Notes under the pieces: model-generated
Databases searched by the model: none
What the model was told of the DNA's origin: nothing
What the model saw: only the letters and a program-made list of their open reading frames with translations
Part shown: positions 33,669 through 44,118 of the stretch, in pieces
Numbering within the stretch: the first letter of the stretch is position 1
Layout of the letters: every line of letters starts with the position of its first letter
Made by a program: the position numbers and the translations under genes
Assembly: GCA_030710605.1 (NCBI GenBank)
Contig: CP092886.1
Location: 159,572,000 to 159,635,999, forward strand
DNA from: Cordylochernes scorpioides
Taxonomy: Eukaryota; Arthropoda; Arachnida; Pseudoscorpiones; Chernetidae
Direction: 5' to 3'
DNA: 64,000 nucleotides

Positions 33669-35609
33669 TATATAGTGAGAAGAGTAGAGGACTGAGTACA
33701 GATCCCTGAGGTACACCAGCCCATGTTCTTCGGTCCTTGGAAAATGTTCCATTGACCCGAAACTTTATCCTTCTTCCCCTTAAGAAGTCTGCAATACAGA
33801 TTAAGGTTTTTCCTCTTACTCCGATGTTGTGCAGCCTTTCAAATAATTTCTACACTCGATCAAAAGCTGAGGTCATATCCAGGAATACGGCCGTAGTCTT
33901 CTTTGGCGGTTTTTTCTAGAAATCTATTATTGATTGACAGAAGTAGAACAGTTTATCAGTTGTACAGTGTCTGGATCTTTAGGCAGTTTGGTAGAAGTTT
34001 ATTTTATTATTGTTAGTGAGCCAGACTATGAGCCTAGAGTGGATAATTCATTCTGTTATTTTACAAAGTATGCTGGTAAGAGCAATTGGGCGATAGTTCT
34101 TGCATTCCTTGGCATCTTTGTTTGGTTTCAGTATTGGCACCATAATTGATATCTTCCAATTCTTTGGCAGTTTACCAGTTTGCCATGAAATGTTCAGTAT
34201 TCGTAGGAGTTGAATTTTAGCTTTGTCTCCAAAGTGTTTAATCATTTGACCAAAGATTAGAGCATCTCCAGGTGACATCTTGGATTTAATTTCCTATTGA
34301 TGAGTTTAGCTCATTCAGTGTGAAGTCTCTCGAGTAAATATCTTGTTGATGGTAATTTCTTGCTTGTTTAACTAACCTGTTTACATTATTTTTTAGAGTC
34401 CTGCCTTCATTCATATAGCTGAGTCTGGAAGTGCTTGAAAGATATTCAGCAATTATTTCAGCCATCTGTTTGTTCGTTCTCGCTATATATATCGGTTAGA
34501 GTATTGGAGGATTAGTGTTGGTTTTGATTGTTTTATAACAGTAATTAAATTCCAGTGATGGCTTTCCTTTTTTCGCAGAATTCTGCCCATTTTCTCTCTC
34601 TCTTGTTGGAATATCCAAATTTCTTGTTCTATTTTGTGACTAATTTCAATGAGTTCCTTTATGATTTCTTCTGTTTTATTTGTTTTAAGAAGTTGATTGA
34701 TATTGTCTCTCTCTGCAATCATTGCCTCGATATTGTGGTCCTTCCAGTAAAGTATTCACAGGTCTTTATGTCTACCTCTAGGTATCGATACTTTTGCAGC
34801 TTTGGATTTGTTCGAAGAGAATTTTCCATTTTTTTGTCAATCGCTTTGTGATTTAATTCTTCGTTGCACAGTTCTTCAAGCTTTTCTGTTATTTTTTCCA
34901 GTGTTCTTTTATTCTGTTGGAAATTCTCAATTTTGAATTTTATGGTTGTTAAAATTGGTCTGTGGTCACTGATTTCACTTTTAAGAATTTTCCATTGTGT
35001 TGTGGGTGCGATGTTGTAATTTATCGCTTTGATGTCTATTGCGGATTCTGTGCCTGTGGACTTGGATAGATAGGTGTTCTTTTCGTTATTTAACGGTGTA
35101 AGGTCGAGGTCGGTTAGCATGTCCTCAACCTGCTGACCTTTGTTATCCTGGAAAGGTGATCCCCAAGTTGGTCTTTCGGCGTTAAAATCACCAAGTATGA
35201 TTGCGATATCCGAAGACGCTTCACTTAATGTCTCTATCAGGCAAGTATTGATGCTAGTATTATCGTGATGATAAACATTTATGATTGTAATTGTTTTATC
35301 TGTAAGATAGATTTCTATTGCCTGAGCTTCTGTCGTGCTTTCTCTAGGCTTACTCTGATTATAGGCGATTTCCTTAAATTTGATTTCTAAAGTTTTAATC
35401 AAAACGGCAAGTCCTCCTCCGAATTTTCCCCGTCTGTCCTTTCGTAGTGTTGTATAATCTTTGATATTGAATCTCAGATTCTGATTCAATTTTGTCTCCT
35501 GAGGACAAGTAATATGTACATTGTTGTCACAGAGAAGACAAGTCAGCTCTTTATTTTCCTCTGGGTACCATTTATATTGAGTTGTAGTAGATTGAATTGT
35601 GTCCTCGTA
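33669..35609 (-). pseudogene. LINE ORF2, 5' part: AP endonuclease and RT fingers (copy 2)
   Basis: Duplicate of 26080-28020 at an offset of 7589. The endonuclease ORF is at 34719-35489, the linker at 34483-34722 and the RT fingers at 34048-34278. The three peptide sequences are identical to copy 1. In this copy the LINE is fused to the truncated gypsy-A LTR and has no RNase H half beside it. Confidence 0.85.
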
Positions 35610-35788
35610 GTAGATTTCTCATCATGAGCTCGAGCTGCAGCTCCTGACGCGGCGGTTACCCCGGACGCGGTAGCATTACTGGAGATATCAGTTTTGCTCT
35701 TTATTTGAAAATGGGTGCCGTTGCAATGTTAGTCATCTTGGAAACGAACCAGAATTTGGTCAAATATTCCAAGGGTCCAGGGGGAACC

Positions 35789-37000
35789 GCAAGAAGGTGT
35801 GGTCGGACTTCTCCCCCCTCCCCCTGGAATGCCGTCACTACAGGATAAAGCACTCTTTGTGAATTCTTTTAATTGTGATTCAGAATCTGCCACTGAAGCT
35901 TTACGAGCGTTTCGTTCCTTTAAAGGTATTCGAAGCGATAAAGGACCAATGAGTTGCTACTCTCTAAAGCGATTGATTAAAAGTTTTGAGGAAACTGGAT
36001 CTCTGGAAACAAAACCTCGGAGTGGAAGACCATCGACATGCAAGTCAGTGGTTGTTACGGTTTTGCAGAATGCTGAAGCTATTGAAACGTTATCCACGTA
36101 TGTAGAAGTAAGTGCTAGACAAGTTTCTCGACAAACGGGGATTTCGTATGGAACAGTTTGGAGAGAACACACATTTAGAATTTTTCTATAAAAATACCCT
36201 AACAAAATTAAAAGTTTTCACGAGTTGGAAGTCAGCGATTTTGAGAAGCGTCAAGAATTCGCTGCATGGGTTTTCCGGCAAATAGATATTGATGAAAACT
36301 GGCTGTCAAATGTTCTAAGAACAGATGATGCTAACTTTTATCTAAAGGGAGAATTTAACATTCAAAACTGCCTCATTTTGGCAACAGAAAACCCTAGGAT
36401 TTTTACAGAAACACCACTTCATCAGCACAGAGTTACAGTTTTGTGTGGGTTCACTTCTTTTATTTTGGGCCAATTTTCTTTGAAAATATCAATGGAAGAA
36501 CTTTTAAAACCGTTTTTGTAACTGGTGAACGTTAAGTTCAACTTTCGAGAGAAAAGGTTATTCCCATATTGCAGGACAGACAAGCACTAAGCGAAATAAC
36601 ATTCATGCAAGATGGAGGACCTCCTCATATCTCCCGCGGTGCCAAACAATTGCTGAAGGATACGTTCGGTGAAATTCGTTGATAAGTCGCCACTTTATAT
36701 ACCAGTGGCCTCCAATATTACCAGACTTGACGCCTTGCAATTTCGGTTATGGGGGTACATTAAGTCGCGTTTTTATCGATGCCGGCCTACCACATTGGCC
36801 ATTTTGGAGGCTTCTATCAGATGGCACGTTTTATAAATTTCAACTATTTAATTGTGACCATTCTGTCATCTATCGCCTGCAGGCGGTGTTTGAGAATGAA
36901 GGGCGCCACATTGAGCAAGGATTGTGACCTAATACAAGAGAGAAGGCAATTACCTCATGTGTTATATTTTGCAGCTCTTTGTTTTGGGTTATGGGAATAA
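35789..37000 (+). pseudogene. Mariner-type transposase, broken (copy 2)
   Basis: Duplicate of 28200-29411. The HTH ORF is at 35799-36191, the first catalytic part at 36225-36521, and the remaining pieces run to 37000, with identical stops and frame breaks. The lesions therefore predate the duplication. Confidence 0.8.
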
Positions 37001-38034
37001 TAAATGCTGTCCTCACATCATGACCTTTTTTTTTCTGTGAACAGTAATTTTTCTGTTTGTCATTTGCTCACATCTTTTATTATGTCGTGCAGGCCAAAGT
37101 GTTATAACTTCTCGAATAACACTGGTACACACAATTTTAACCCTTATGTTTAGTCTAACGCTTTTCGCTCATTAGAAGAAATAGCATAAGGAATATTCTC
37201 TGTATCCCCCCCCCCAACTTTAGAAATTTTGCGCAAAAAATAATACAAAATGATTTTGCTACCACGTTTTTCAACGCAAAAGGTCGATTTAAAAATGATT
37301 TTTTTAGGGGATACATTTTCAAAATTATGTACAGTATAATAAACAATGATAACATTTGACAAACCCATAGGATATTTGGAATAAAGTACGACAAATATAT
37401 TTTGTCACTCCCCTCTATATTTCATCTTTGGATCATGACAAATATCCAGTTAAATAGTAAAGTGTCGCCAATTAGTCAAGAAACTATACATTCCTTATAG
37501 CACGAAATCCTATTAGTAGTGCCATCATAATTTTTGGTACTATATTAACATTTCAAAAATCGTGTATTGATATCAGTAGTTATTTTCAAACATTCAATCT
37601 ATTTCACAAAACTCCATCTAAAATATAAATATTTTTTGCTACATGTTTTAATTTGCATATACCTATTTTACATATCTCAGATTGTATTTAAAAATCGTTA
37701 ACCATTTCTTCTAACTTTTGGCGAAATGGTGTTTTATTAATTTATCATTTGATATTATTTGGGTTCTTTCCTGGTATTCAAAAAGGAAAAATACGTGTCG
37801 TTCAGTTATATTTTTCAATTTATCAAAACAATTTGGTCGCTGAATAGCTGATTCTGGTAGAGCGCCATCTAGCGAATAAAGTTGTAACTAAAATCAATTT
37901 CGAATTTTTCATTATTTGCCATAAAAATTCCCATTGCATCCTGAACACAATGGTGTTTACCGCATTGCTCTAGCACAAATATTCGCGGAGTTATTAATTT
38001 TTAAAGTTGTGCGGGACTTTTGGATCACCCTGTA
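37001..38034 (+). mobile_element. Non-coding 3' part and right terminus of the mariner-type element (copy 2)
   Basis: Duplicate of 29412-30446. The C run near 37206 is one base shorter than in copy 1, the only length difference noticed between the two units. Confidence 0.5.
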
Positions 38035-38694
38035 TATCTAATTGTACTTCATGCCACGTGTCGTCTGCTATGTTTTTCCACCCGAGCACACCGAATGTCG
38101 TGTGTTCACCTCACAGCGCACATTAGAGGTGTTAATTTATTATTTTCCAGATAAAACATTGTTGAAAGAAATAGCCGATAATTTGTAAAACGCCACATTT
38201 AAAAAAGAACATTAGGAATTTTCGTGTTAATTATTTATAATTTGACTGATTAATTATTGTTTTATCTTTTTCTACACTGAGAGCTCCCTTCCAAGGTACA
38301 AATTATGAATGGCGTCCTCGGTAGAAAAAGAGCAATTAATTGAGATCTTGAGACGTCTTAATTATTTATAATTTAATTATATTAGAGAATGCGTCAGGTT
38401 GCTATTGTGTTCCGCAACTGTGGCCACTGCGCACTTTGATGTTGCTTTTTACATATGCGAACATGGGAATACCTTTCAATTAATAGTTCTACACACAGAA
38501 TTATGTATTTCTATTGAAATTGTTTTATTTATACTCTTATATTGTGATATTTTATATTCTATATCCAAAATACGAAAGCGAACATTCCGTTATTTCACAA
38601 AACCTTTTTTTTTTAATTTAAAATAGATCATTAACATTTTGTTGAGGAGAACTAGAATCAAAATGAATATTTTATTTTTAAATTGATTGTGTAG
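38035..38694. other. AT-rich stretch without recognisable gene (copy 2)
   Basis: Duplicate of 30447-31106. Nothing recognisable. Confidence 0.35.
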
Positions 38695-39051
38695 AATTAA
38701 GGCTAGGTAATGTCTCGAAGTGTAAAATATTGTAGGGAATTCAGGCTATGTGGGGTCTCGAAGTGTAAAATATTGTGGGGAATTCAGGCTATGTAATGTC
38801 TCGAAGTGTAAAATATTGTGGGGAATTCAGGCTATGTAGGGTCTCGAAGTGTAAAATATTGTGGGGAATTCAGGCTATGTGGGGTCTCGAAGTGTAAAAT
38901 ATTGTGGGGAATTCAGGCTATGTGGGGTCTCGAAGTGTAAAATATTGTGGGGAATTCAGGCTATGTGGGGTCTCGAAGTGTAAAATATTGTGGGGAATTC
39001 AGGCTATGTAATGTCTCGAAGTGTGAGATATTGTGGATAATAACATTATGT
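38695..39051. repeat. 43-bp minisatellite, about 8 copies (copy 2)
   Basis: Duplicate of 31107-31463 with the same unit order as far as I can follow by eye. Equal unit number in two tandem copies of a minisatellite argues for a very recent duplication. Confidence 0.9.
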
Positions 39052-39052
39052 G

Positions 39053-39056
39053 ATAT
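39053..39056. repeat. Target-site duplication of gypsy-B, left copy
   Basis: ATAT before the LTR start and ATAT at 44119-44122 behind the LTR end. Four bases fit; a fifth does not. Confidence 0.7.
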
Positions 39057-39351
39057 TGTCACACTCTGCATAGTTATTTTGTAAAAATATGTAAATTAGT
39101 ATAAAATATAATTGGTAATAGAAATTTATGTAAATAAGGCTTTTGATATAAGAGCGAGATACAATTAGTTGATAGAGCTTCTTTTGTTTTTTTGAGTTTA
39201 GTTCGTTGTTACTCTAAATCAGTTTAACTTCTTTCATTATAAATAAATAATAGTTGCTTGCTTTATGAGAACGCGGTCTGGTTTATTTTATGAGATGGCG
39301 AACGCTGATCAGAAACCCTTAGAAGCACCTACGGTCGAGGCAGGTGTAACA
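39057..39351 (+). repeat. 5' LTR of gypsy-B
   Basis: It starts TGTCACACTCTGCATAG and ends GGCAGGTGTAACA. A TATATAA-type box is not obvious; TATAAAATATAATTGG lies at about 39100-39115 and AATAAATAAT at 39242-39251. Unusually, the gag start codon (39265) lies inside the LTR. Confidence 0.9.
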
Positions 39352-40374
39352 ACTGGTGGAGATGCCGGTTTCGACCCTATACCCTTTAATCCAAGCTTGA
39401 ACATCAGGAAGTATGCTGGAGACGAAGACCCACGCCAATGGATCACTTCTCTTGAAGAAGTTGGGTTTCTTTACCGCTGGGCGGATTACATCATCACCCG
39501 CTACGCTGCCATGAACCTAGTCGGACCTGCTAAAACTTGGTATGAATTCCACAAGGTCAATCTTGCCACCTGGGAAATTTTCAAGACTCGCCTCATCCAG
39601 GACTTCGCGTCGCTAGAGAACAAGGACGAGATGATGCTCAAACTGAACAGAATGCAGGGGTGGAATGAACTCGCGATGCGATTTGCTGAAGATATATTGC
39701 TTCAATGCAGCAAAGTCCAGCCCAATATGGAAGAGATGGAAAAAATTCAATTTGTAATCGGAGGTCTAAAGAAAGAGTACGCGCTGGCGCTATATCTCAA
39801 CCCCCCTAAAACCATCGACGAACTTCTGGAAGCATGTAAGAGAATCGATGGGTTCGAGAAGGAATACCTGGAACGAAAGGAGAAGAATAAAATTCTTATG
39901 AATCGGATTTCTCAAAAAGAAACTAATCATGCCGGATGGAACAGGCGACCAAGAGAGTTTCAATCATATAAAACTGAAAATTACTCGAGGCCTATGATGG
40001 GAACACCAAGACAAAACCAAACTTACTTCCCCCCACAGGAGACTCGTACATTTCCCCGATCCACTCAAAGGGATACATATAGATGAACTCCTTCTGGCAA
40101 CACTTATGATAGAAAACTTCGGAATGATAGAGGTAGAACCGAGGACGGACGACCTATCTGCTTTAGATGTAATAGACCGGGTCATGTGGCAAAGTATTGC
40201 AGAATAAAATATGTTCGCATGGTTGAGGAAGTTCCCCCTAGCCTAGACAGCCCGTCTGATGACAAAAAACCGCTGAACACCCGGAACCTGAGCCCAGAGG
40301 TATACGCCGATGTGTGTGAGAGACCAAGCATTCCAACTCACAACAGATTCGAGGTGTTGGATGATTTAAACTAG
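39265..40374 (+). pseudogene. Gypsy-B gag, one internal stop
   Basis: The frame starts with ATG at 39265 (MRTRSGLF), with a second ATG ten codons later (MANADQKP). Both lie inside the 5' LTR, and the frame then passes through the PBS. Residues about 45-210 are a retrotransposon gag domain (IRKYAGDEDPRQWITSLEEV, then YEFHKVNLATWEIFKTRLIQ). A basic, Gln/Pro-rich part follows. TGA at 40084-40086 interrupts the frame; the preceding context suggests a CGA to TGA change. Beyond it the same frame continues through the zinc knuckle CFRCNRPGHVAKYC to TAG at 40372-40374. Gag forms the particle and binds RNA. The stop is shared with the truncated copy, so it predates the duplication. Confidence 0.85.
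39354..39371 (-). other. tRNA primer binding site of gypsy-B
   Basis: TGGTGGAGATGCCGG starts two bases behind the LTR. TGG pairs with the CCA end of a tRNA, and the following bases would pair with the acceptor strand. Text resembling a T-arm (TTTCGACCC) comes next. I could not identify the tRNA. The PBS is inside the gag coding sequence. Confidence 0.65.
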
Positions 40375-40421
40375 AAAGCGCGCCTGTTCCAGTCAACCAG
40401 GGCATGTCGAAAATAGGCGCG
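40365..40421 (+). promoter_or_regulatory. Programmed -1 ribosomal frameshift signal between gag and PR
   Basis: TTTAAAC (40365-40371) is in the correct gag phase (T TTA AAC) and is followed at once by the gag stop TAG. Seven bases later a GC-rich stem starts: CGCGCCTGTT (40379-40388) pairs with AATAGGCGCG (40412-40421), ten pairs including one G-U, with a 23-base loop. The PR frame is -1 relative to gag and opens at exactly this point, since the next upstream stop in that frame is at 40362-40364. A slippery heptamer, a short spacer and a stem are the three known parts of such signals. A pseudoknot with the loop is possible but not shown. Confidence 0.85.
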
Positions 40422-41111
40422 ATCACAGAGATGGATTCAAAAAGCCGAATAAATGTGAGTGTTGATAGAATTGGAATATTGGAAGCCTTGGTTGACACAG
40501 GCGCGGATCTCTCGATTGTGGATTTGAGAACTGCTCTCGAAACTGGCGTTCGTATTGAGACCTATAATGGAAAGTGTATTGGCCCAGATGGTAAAAGGCT
40601 TAATATATTGGGAAGCATTTCAATGGATATAAAAATTGACGAAAAGTCGTTGAATCATAGATTTGTAGTTCTGGAGTCCAATATGAGGTCATTAATAATT
40701 GGAAGAGATCTTCTCAGGCGTTTAAATGCGAAAATAAATTGCAAACGGGATATTTTAGAATATGACATTGTGACCGAGTGTCAAGACTCGAACGAAGCAC
40801 CCAGGAAGATAATCAATCAGCAGGATGAAGTAGTGCCTCGGCTTTGTGTTAAACTAGTCAGGGTAACCGTGAAGGCCGGTGATGGCGAATACGTGGTTGA
40901 ACCAAATGAAAGGATAACTCTTACAAATGGGCTTAGAATTGCTAGATGTCTGATCACGGTAAGAAACAAATTAGCAGATTTATGGATAACTAATCCTTAT
41001 CCTCGAACATTAAAAATAATGAAGAATCAGACCTTGGGCTACGCAAGTCCTCCCACCACGGTTAATTATATAGAAAATGATGAGGAAGATAAAGTGACGA
41101 AATTCAGATAA
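40365..41111 (+). CDS. Gypsy-B protease region
   Basis: The -1 frame is entered at the slippery site; the first ATG is at 40404. It carries the aspartic protease motif ALVDTGADLSIVDL and, near residue 100 of the ATG form, SLIIGRDLLRRLNAK. The following part (to ENDEEDK) is the linker to RT. TAA at 41109-41111 ends the frame. The RT frame is again one step back (-1) and is open from 41093, so the frames overlap by about 18 bases. I see no clear slippery heptamer in the overlap, so a one-base indel is the simpler explanation than a second programmed shift. Confidence 0.85.
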   Translation, partial: FKLESAPVPVNQGMSKIGAITEMDSKSRINVSVDRIGILEALVDTGADLSIVDLRTALETGVRIETYNGKCIGPDGKRLNILGSISMDIKIDEKSLNHRFVVLESNMRSLIIGRDLLRRLNAKINCKRDILEYDIVTECQDSNEAPRKIINQQDEVVPRLCVKLVRVTVKAGDGEYVVEPNERITLTNGLRIARCLITVRNKLADLWITNPYPRTLKIMKNQTLGYASPPTTVNYIENDEEDKVTKFR

Positions 41112-43840
41112 ACGAGGACCTGACATTAAGCCAAAAGAATGAATTAAGGCAAGTTTTATCGAAATACAGTGATCTATTTTCATCAAAATTGGGCAAGACG
41201 AATTTGGCCAAACATAGAATTGAAACAGAAAATGCGAAGCCGATAAAACACAAACCGTACAGAGTTAGCCCTAAGGAGCGAGACATCATCAAAGAACAAA
41301 TTCAGGATATGCTCCAGGAGGGAGTAATAAGGGCATCTTCTAGTCCATGGGCTTTTCCGGTTATTTTGGTTAGAAAGAGAGATGGCAATTGGCGATTTTG
41401 TGTGGACTACAGGAAACTGAACAGCATAACGGTAAAGGATGTTTATCCGATCCCCAGAATTGATGATGTTATGGACACACTTCAGGGATCTAGATATTTC
41501 ACGGCCATAGATCTCAGATCGGGATACTGGCAGGTAGAGATCGAGGAACAAGACAAGAAGAAGACGGCCTTCACAACATCCCACGGGTTATACGAATTTA
41601 ATGTTATGCCATTTGGGTTGTGCAATGCCCCAGCTACTTTCGAAAGAATTATGGACAATGTACTAAAAAACATTAAATAAAAATTTTGCCTCTGTTACCT
41701 AGATGACGTTGTTATCTACAGTCCCGACTTTACCACTCATCTCGGAAGGATTGAGGCTGTCTTAAAGTGCTTTCGTGAATCGAACCTGAGGCTTAATGGG
41801 AAAAAGTGCCGATTTGGTTTTGAAGAAATTGAAATACTCGGTCACGTGACAAGCAAACATGGAATTAAACCGGCAGATCATAATGTTAAAGCGATTAGAG
41901 ATTTTCCCCGTCCTTCAAAGACAAAAGAAATTCAGTCATTCATAGGACTTTGCTCATATTACAGGAAATTCATTAAGAACTTCTCGCGAATAGCTGACCC
42001 ACTGTTCAAACTAACAAGAAAGGATTCTCCATTCATCTGGTCAGAATCTCAGGAAGAAGCATTTATAACTCTGAAATCTTTGCTAACAAATCCCCCGATA
42101 TTGTCACATTTTGACCCAGAAGCACCGACCCAGATCCACACCGATGCATCAAATATTGGCCTAGGTGCTACCCTTGTTCAAACTATCAATGGTCAAGAAA
42201 AAGTAATTTCATACATAAGTCGATCATTAAGCAAGCCAGAACGTAATTATTCGTCAACGGAGAAGGAATGTTTGGCATTAGTATGGTCAATGTCGAAGTT
42301 ACGGCCTTATCTATATGGAAGGCGCTTCAAAGTTATGACGGACCATCACGCATTATGTTGGTTAAGAAACCTACGGGATCCAACAGGTAGACTTGCAAGA
42401 TGGGCATTAAAAATACAAGAATATGACTTCGAAATAATTTATAAATCCGGGAAAAAACATTTGGATGCAGATGGTCTTTCACGAGGTCCATTACCAGAGG
42501 CTGATTTTGACGATAACTATGATAGTTTATTTTTCAACCCAGTCATCGAGGATTCCGACGAATATATCGAAAACATCAAGAGATGCCTCGGTGACACGGA
42601 GGGCAAGCGATCGATCGTTGAAAATTTTAAAGAAGAAAACGGATGTATGTACAAAAGAAATCCGAGGCCAGAAGGAAGAGCCTGGCTGCTGGTGGTACCC
42701 AGAGTGAGAAGGAGGGACATTTTAAAAGAGTACCACAATCATATGATCTGTGGCCATTTAGGTGTGACCAGAACAATGCACCGTCTAAAGGATAAATATT
42801 TCTGGCCATCCATGCTGAAAGATGTGGTGGAATATGTTAGGACCTGCCATCTGTGCCAAAGCAGGAAGGGTTCTAATCAGTTGCCTGCTGGCCTACTTCA
42901 TCCGATCCCTGCTGCAAATTATCCCTTCGAGAGAGTTGGGATCGACTTTTTGGGACCATTGCCATCTACGAAGAACAGAAAGAAGTGGATGATAGTATTG
43001 ACCGACTATTACACAAAATATGCGGAAACGAAAGCTGTCATCGATGCCACAGCGAGGGAGGTTGCTAAATTTCTGACAGAAAATGTGATTTTGAAACATG
43101 GAGCCCCACGGTATCTGATTAGCGATAGAGGAAGCCAATTCACGAGCAATTTGGTGAAAGAAATAACCAAGATATGTCAAATTCAGCATTGCCTCACAAC
43201 AAGCTATCACCCACAAACAAATGGCCTCACAGAGCGATTGAACAGAACATTGATCAATATGATAAGCATGTGCGTGAACGTAGATCAAAGGAATTGGGAC
43301 GAGATACTACCATTCATAACCCATGCTTACAATACGACAATACAAGAAACAACCAAATATTCCCCGTTCTTCCTTTTGTATGGAAGGGAACCAGTCTCGA
43401 TTTTGGATGACACGAATATCTTCATTGAGCCCGATTCGGAGGATTATGACGAGTACGTGAGCAAGTTGATGGAAAAAATCGTGAGAACGAGAGATATTGT
43501 GAAAGTTAATACCGAGAAAAGTCAGAAAAAAATGATTAATTATTACAACCAAAAACATCGGCAAACTGGTTATGAACCAGGTGACTTGGTAGCGCTGTGG
43601 ACTCCAATAAGAAAACCTGGAAAATGTGAGAAACTTTTGAGACGCTATTTCGGACCCTACATCGTGCTGAAAAAAATTTCCGATGTGAACTACTCCATCA
43701 TGCCAGAAGATAACCCTGGGAACCGCACACAGCCTACAACAGTTCACATAAGCAGAATCAAGCCTTACTTTGCGAGAATGGAAGACGGTCACGAGGACGC
43801 GACCATTTCGGAGGAGGGAGAAGTGTCACACTCTGCATAG
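41093..43840 (+). pseudogene. Gypsy-B reverse transcriptase, RNase H and integrase, one internal stop
   Basis: One reading frame covers all three enzymes, interrupted only by TAA at 41678-41680. RT: VILVRKRDGNWRFCVDYRKL, FTAIDLRSGYWQVEIEE, VMPFGLCNAPATFERIM and the catalytic CYLDDVVIYS just behind the stop. RNase H: HTDASNIGLGATLVQ, YSSTEKECLALVW and TDHHALCWL. IN: HHCC zinc domain (HLGVTRTMHRLKDKYFW, CHLCQ), then D-D-E core with VGIDFLGPL, ISDRGSQFTS and TNGLTERLNRTL. The C-terminal GPY/F-type module is RRYFGPYIVLKKI. The frame ends at 43840, running over the PPT into the 3' LTR. Apart from the stop, all catalytic residues seem intact. Confidence 0.95.
43810..43823 (+). other. Polypurine tract of gypsy-B
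   Basis: GGAGGAGGGAGAAG lies immediately before the 3' LTR. It primes plus-strand DNA synthesis. It is also part of the end of the IN coding frame. Confidence 0.9.
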
Positions 43841-44118
43841 TTATTTTGTAAAAATATGTAAATTAGTATAAAATATAATTGGTAATAGAAATTTATGTAA
43901 ATAAGGCTTTTGATATAAGAGCGAGATACAATTAGTTGATAGAGCTTCTTTTGTTTTTTTGAGTTTAGTTCGTTGTTACTCTAAATCAGTTTAACTTCTT
44001 TCATTATAAATAAATAATAGTTGCTTGCTTTATGAGAACGCGGTCTGGTTTATTTTATGAGATGGCGAACGCTGATCAGAAACCCTTAGAAGCACCTACG
44101 GTCGAGGCAGGTGTAACA
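43824..44118 (+). repeat. 3' LTR of gypsy-B
   Basis: Matches 39057-39351 without a difference noticed. It also contains a second, unused copy of the gag start, which would run out shortly behind the LTR. ATAT (44119-44122) follows as the right target duplication. Confidence 0.95.

Larger units (their letters stand above)
33541..41128. repeat. Tandem duplication unit, copy 2 (7588 bp)
   Basis: The second copy starts inside the gypsy-A LTR text (GACAAACAAGAGC), fused directly to gypsy-B pol of copy 1. After 41128 the sequence continues into the rest of gypsy-B, which copy 1 lacks. The original order is therefore copy 2 on the right side and the left flank of copy 1 on the left. Confidence 0.95.
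39057..44118 (+). mobile_element. Gypsy-B: full-length Ty3/gypsy LTR retrotransposon
   Basis: 5062 bp with LTRs of 295 bp at both ends, target duplication ATAT, PBS, PPT, and gag, PR, RT, RNase H, IN in Ty3/gypsy order on the plus strand. By eye the two LTRs show no difference, which means a very recent insertion. Coding lesions are few: a TGA in gag (40084-40086), a frame step between PR and RT (near 41093-41111) and a TAA in RT (41678-41680). There is no envelope-like ORF. It is inserted in the 43-bp minisatellite. Confidence 0.95.

Noticed and set aside
42893..43792. Long minus-strand ORFs opposite the gypsy-B integrase
   Set aside because: Antisense shadows of an unmistakable RT/RNase H/IN frame.
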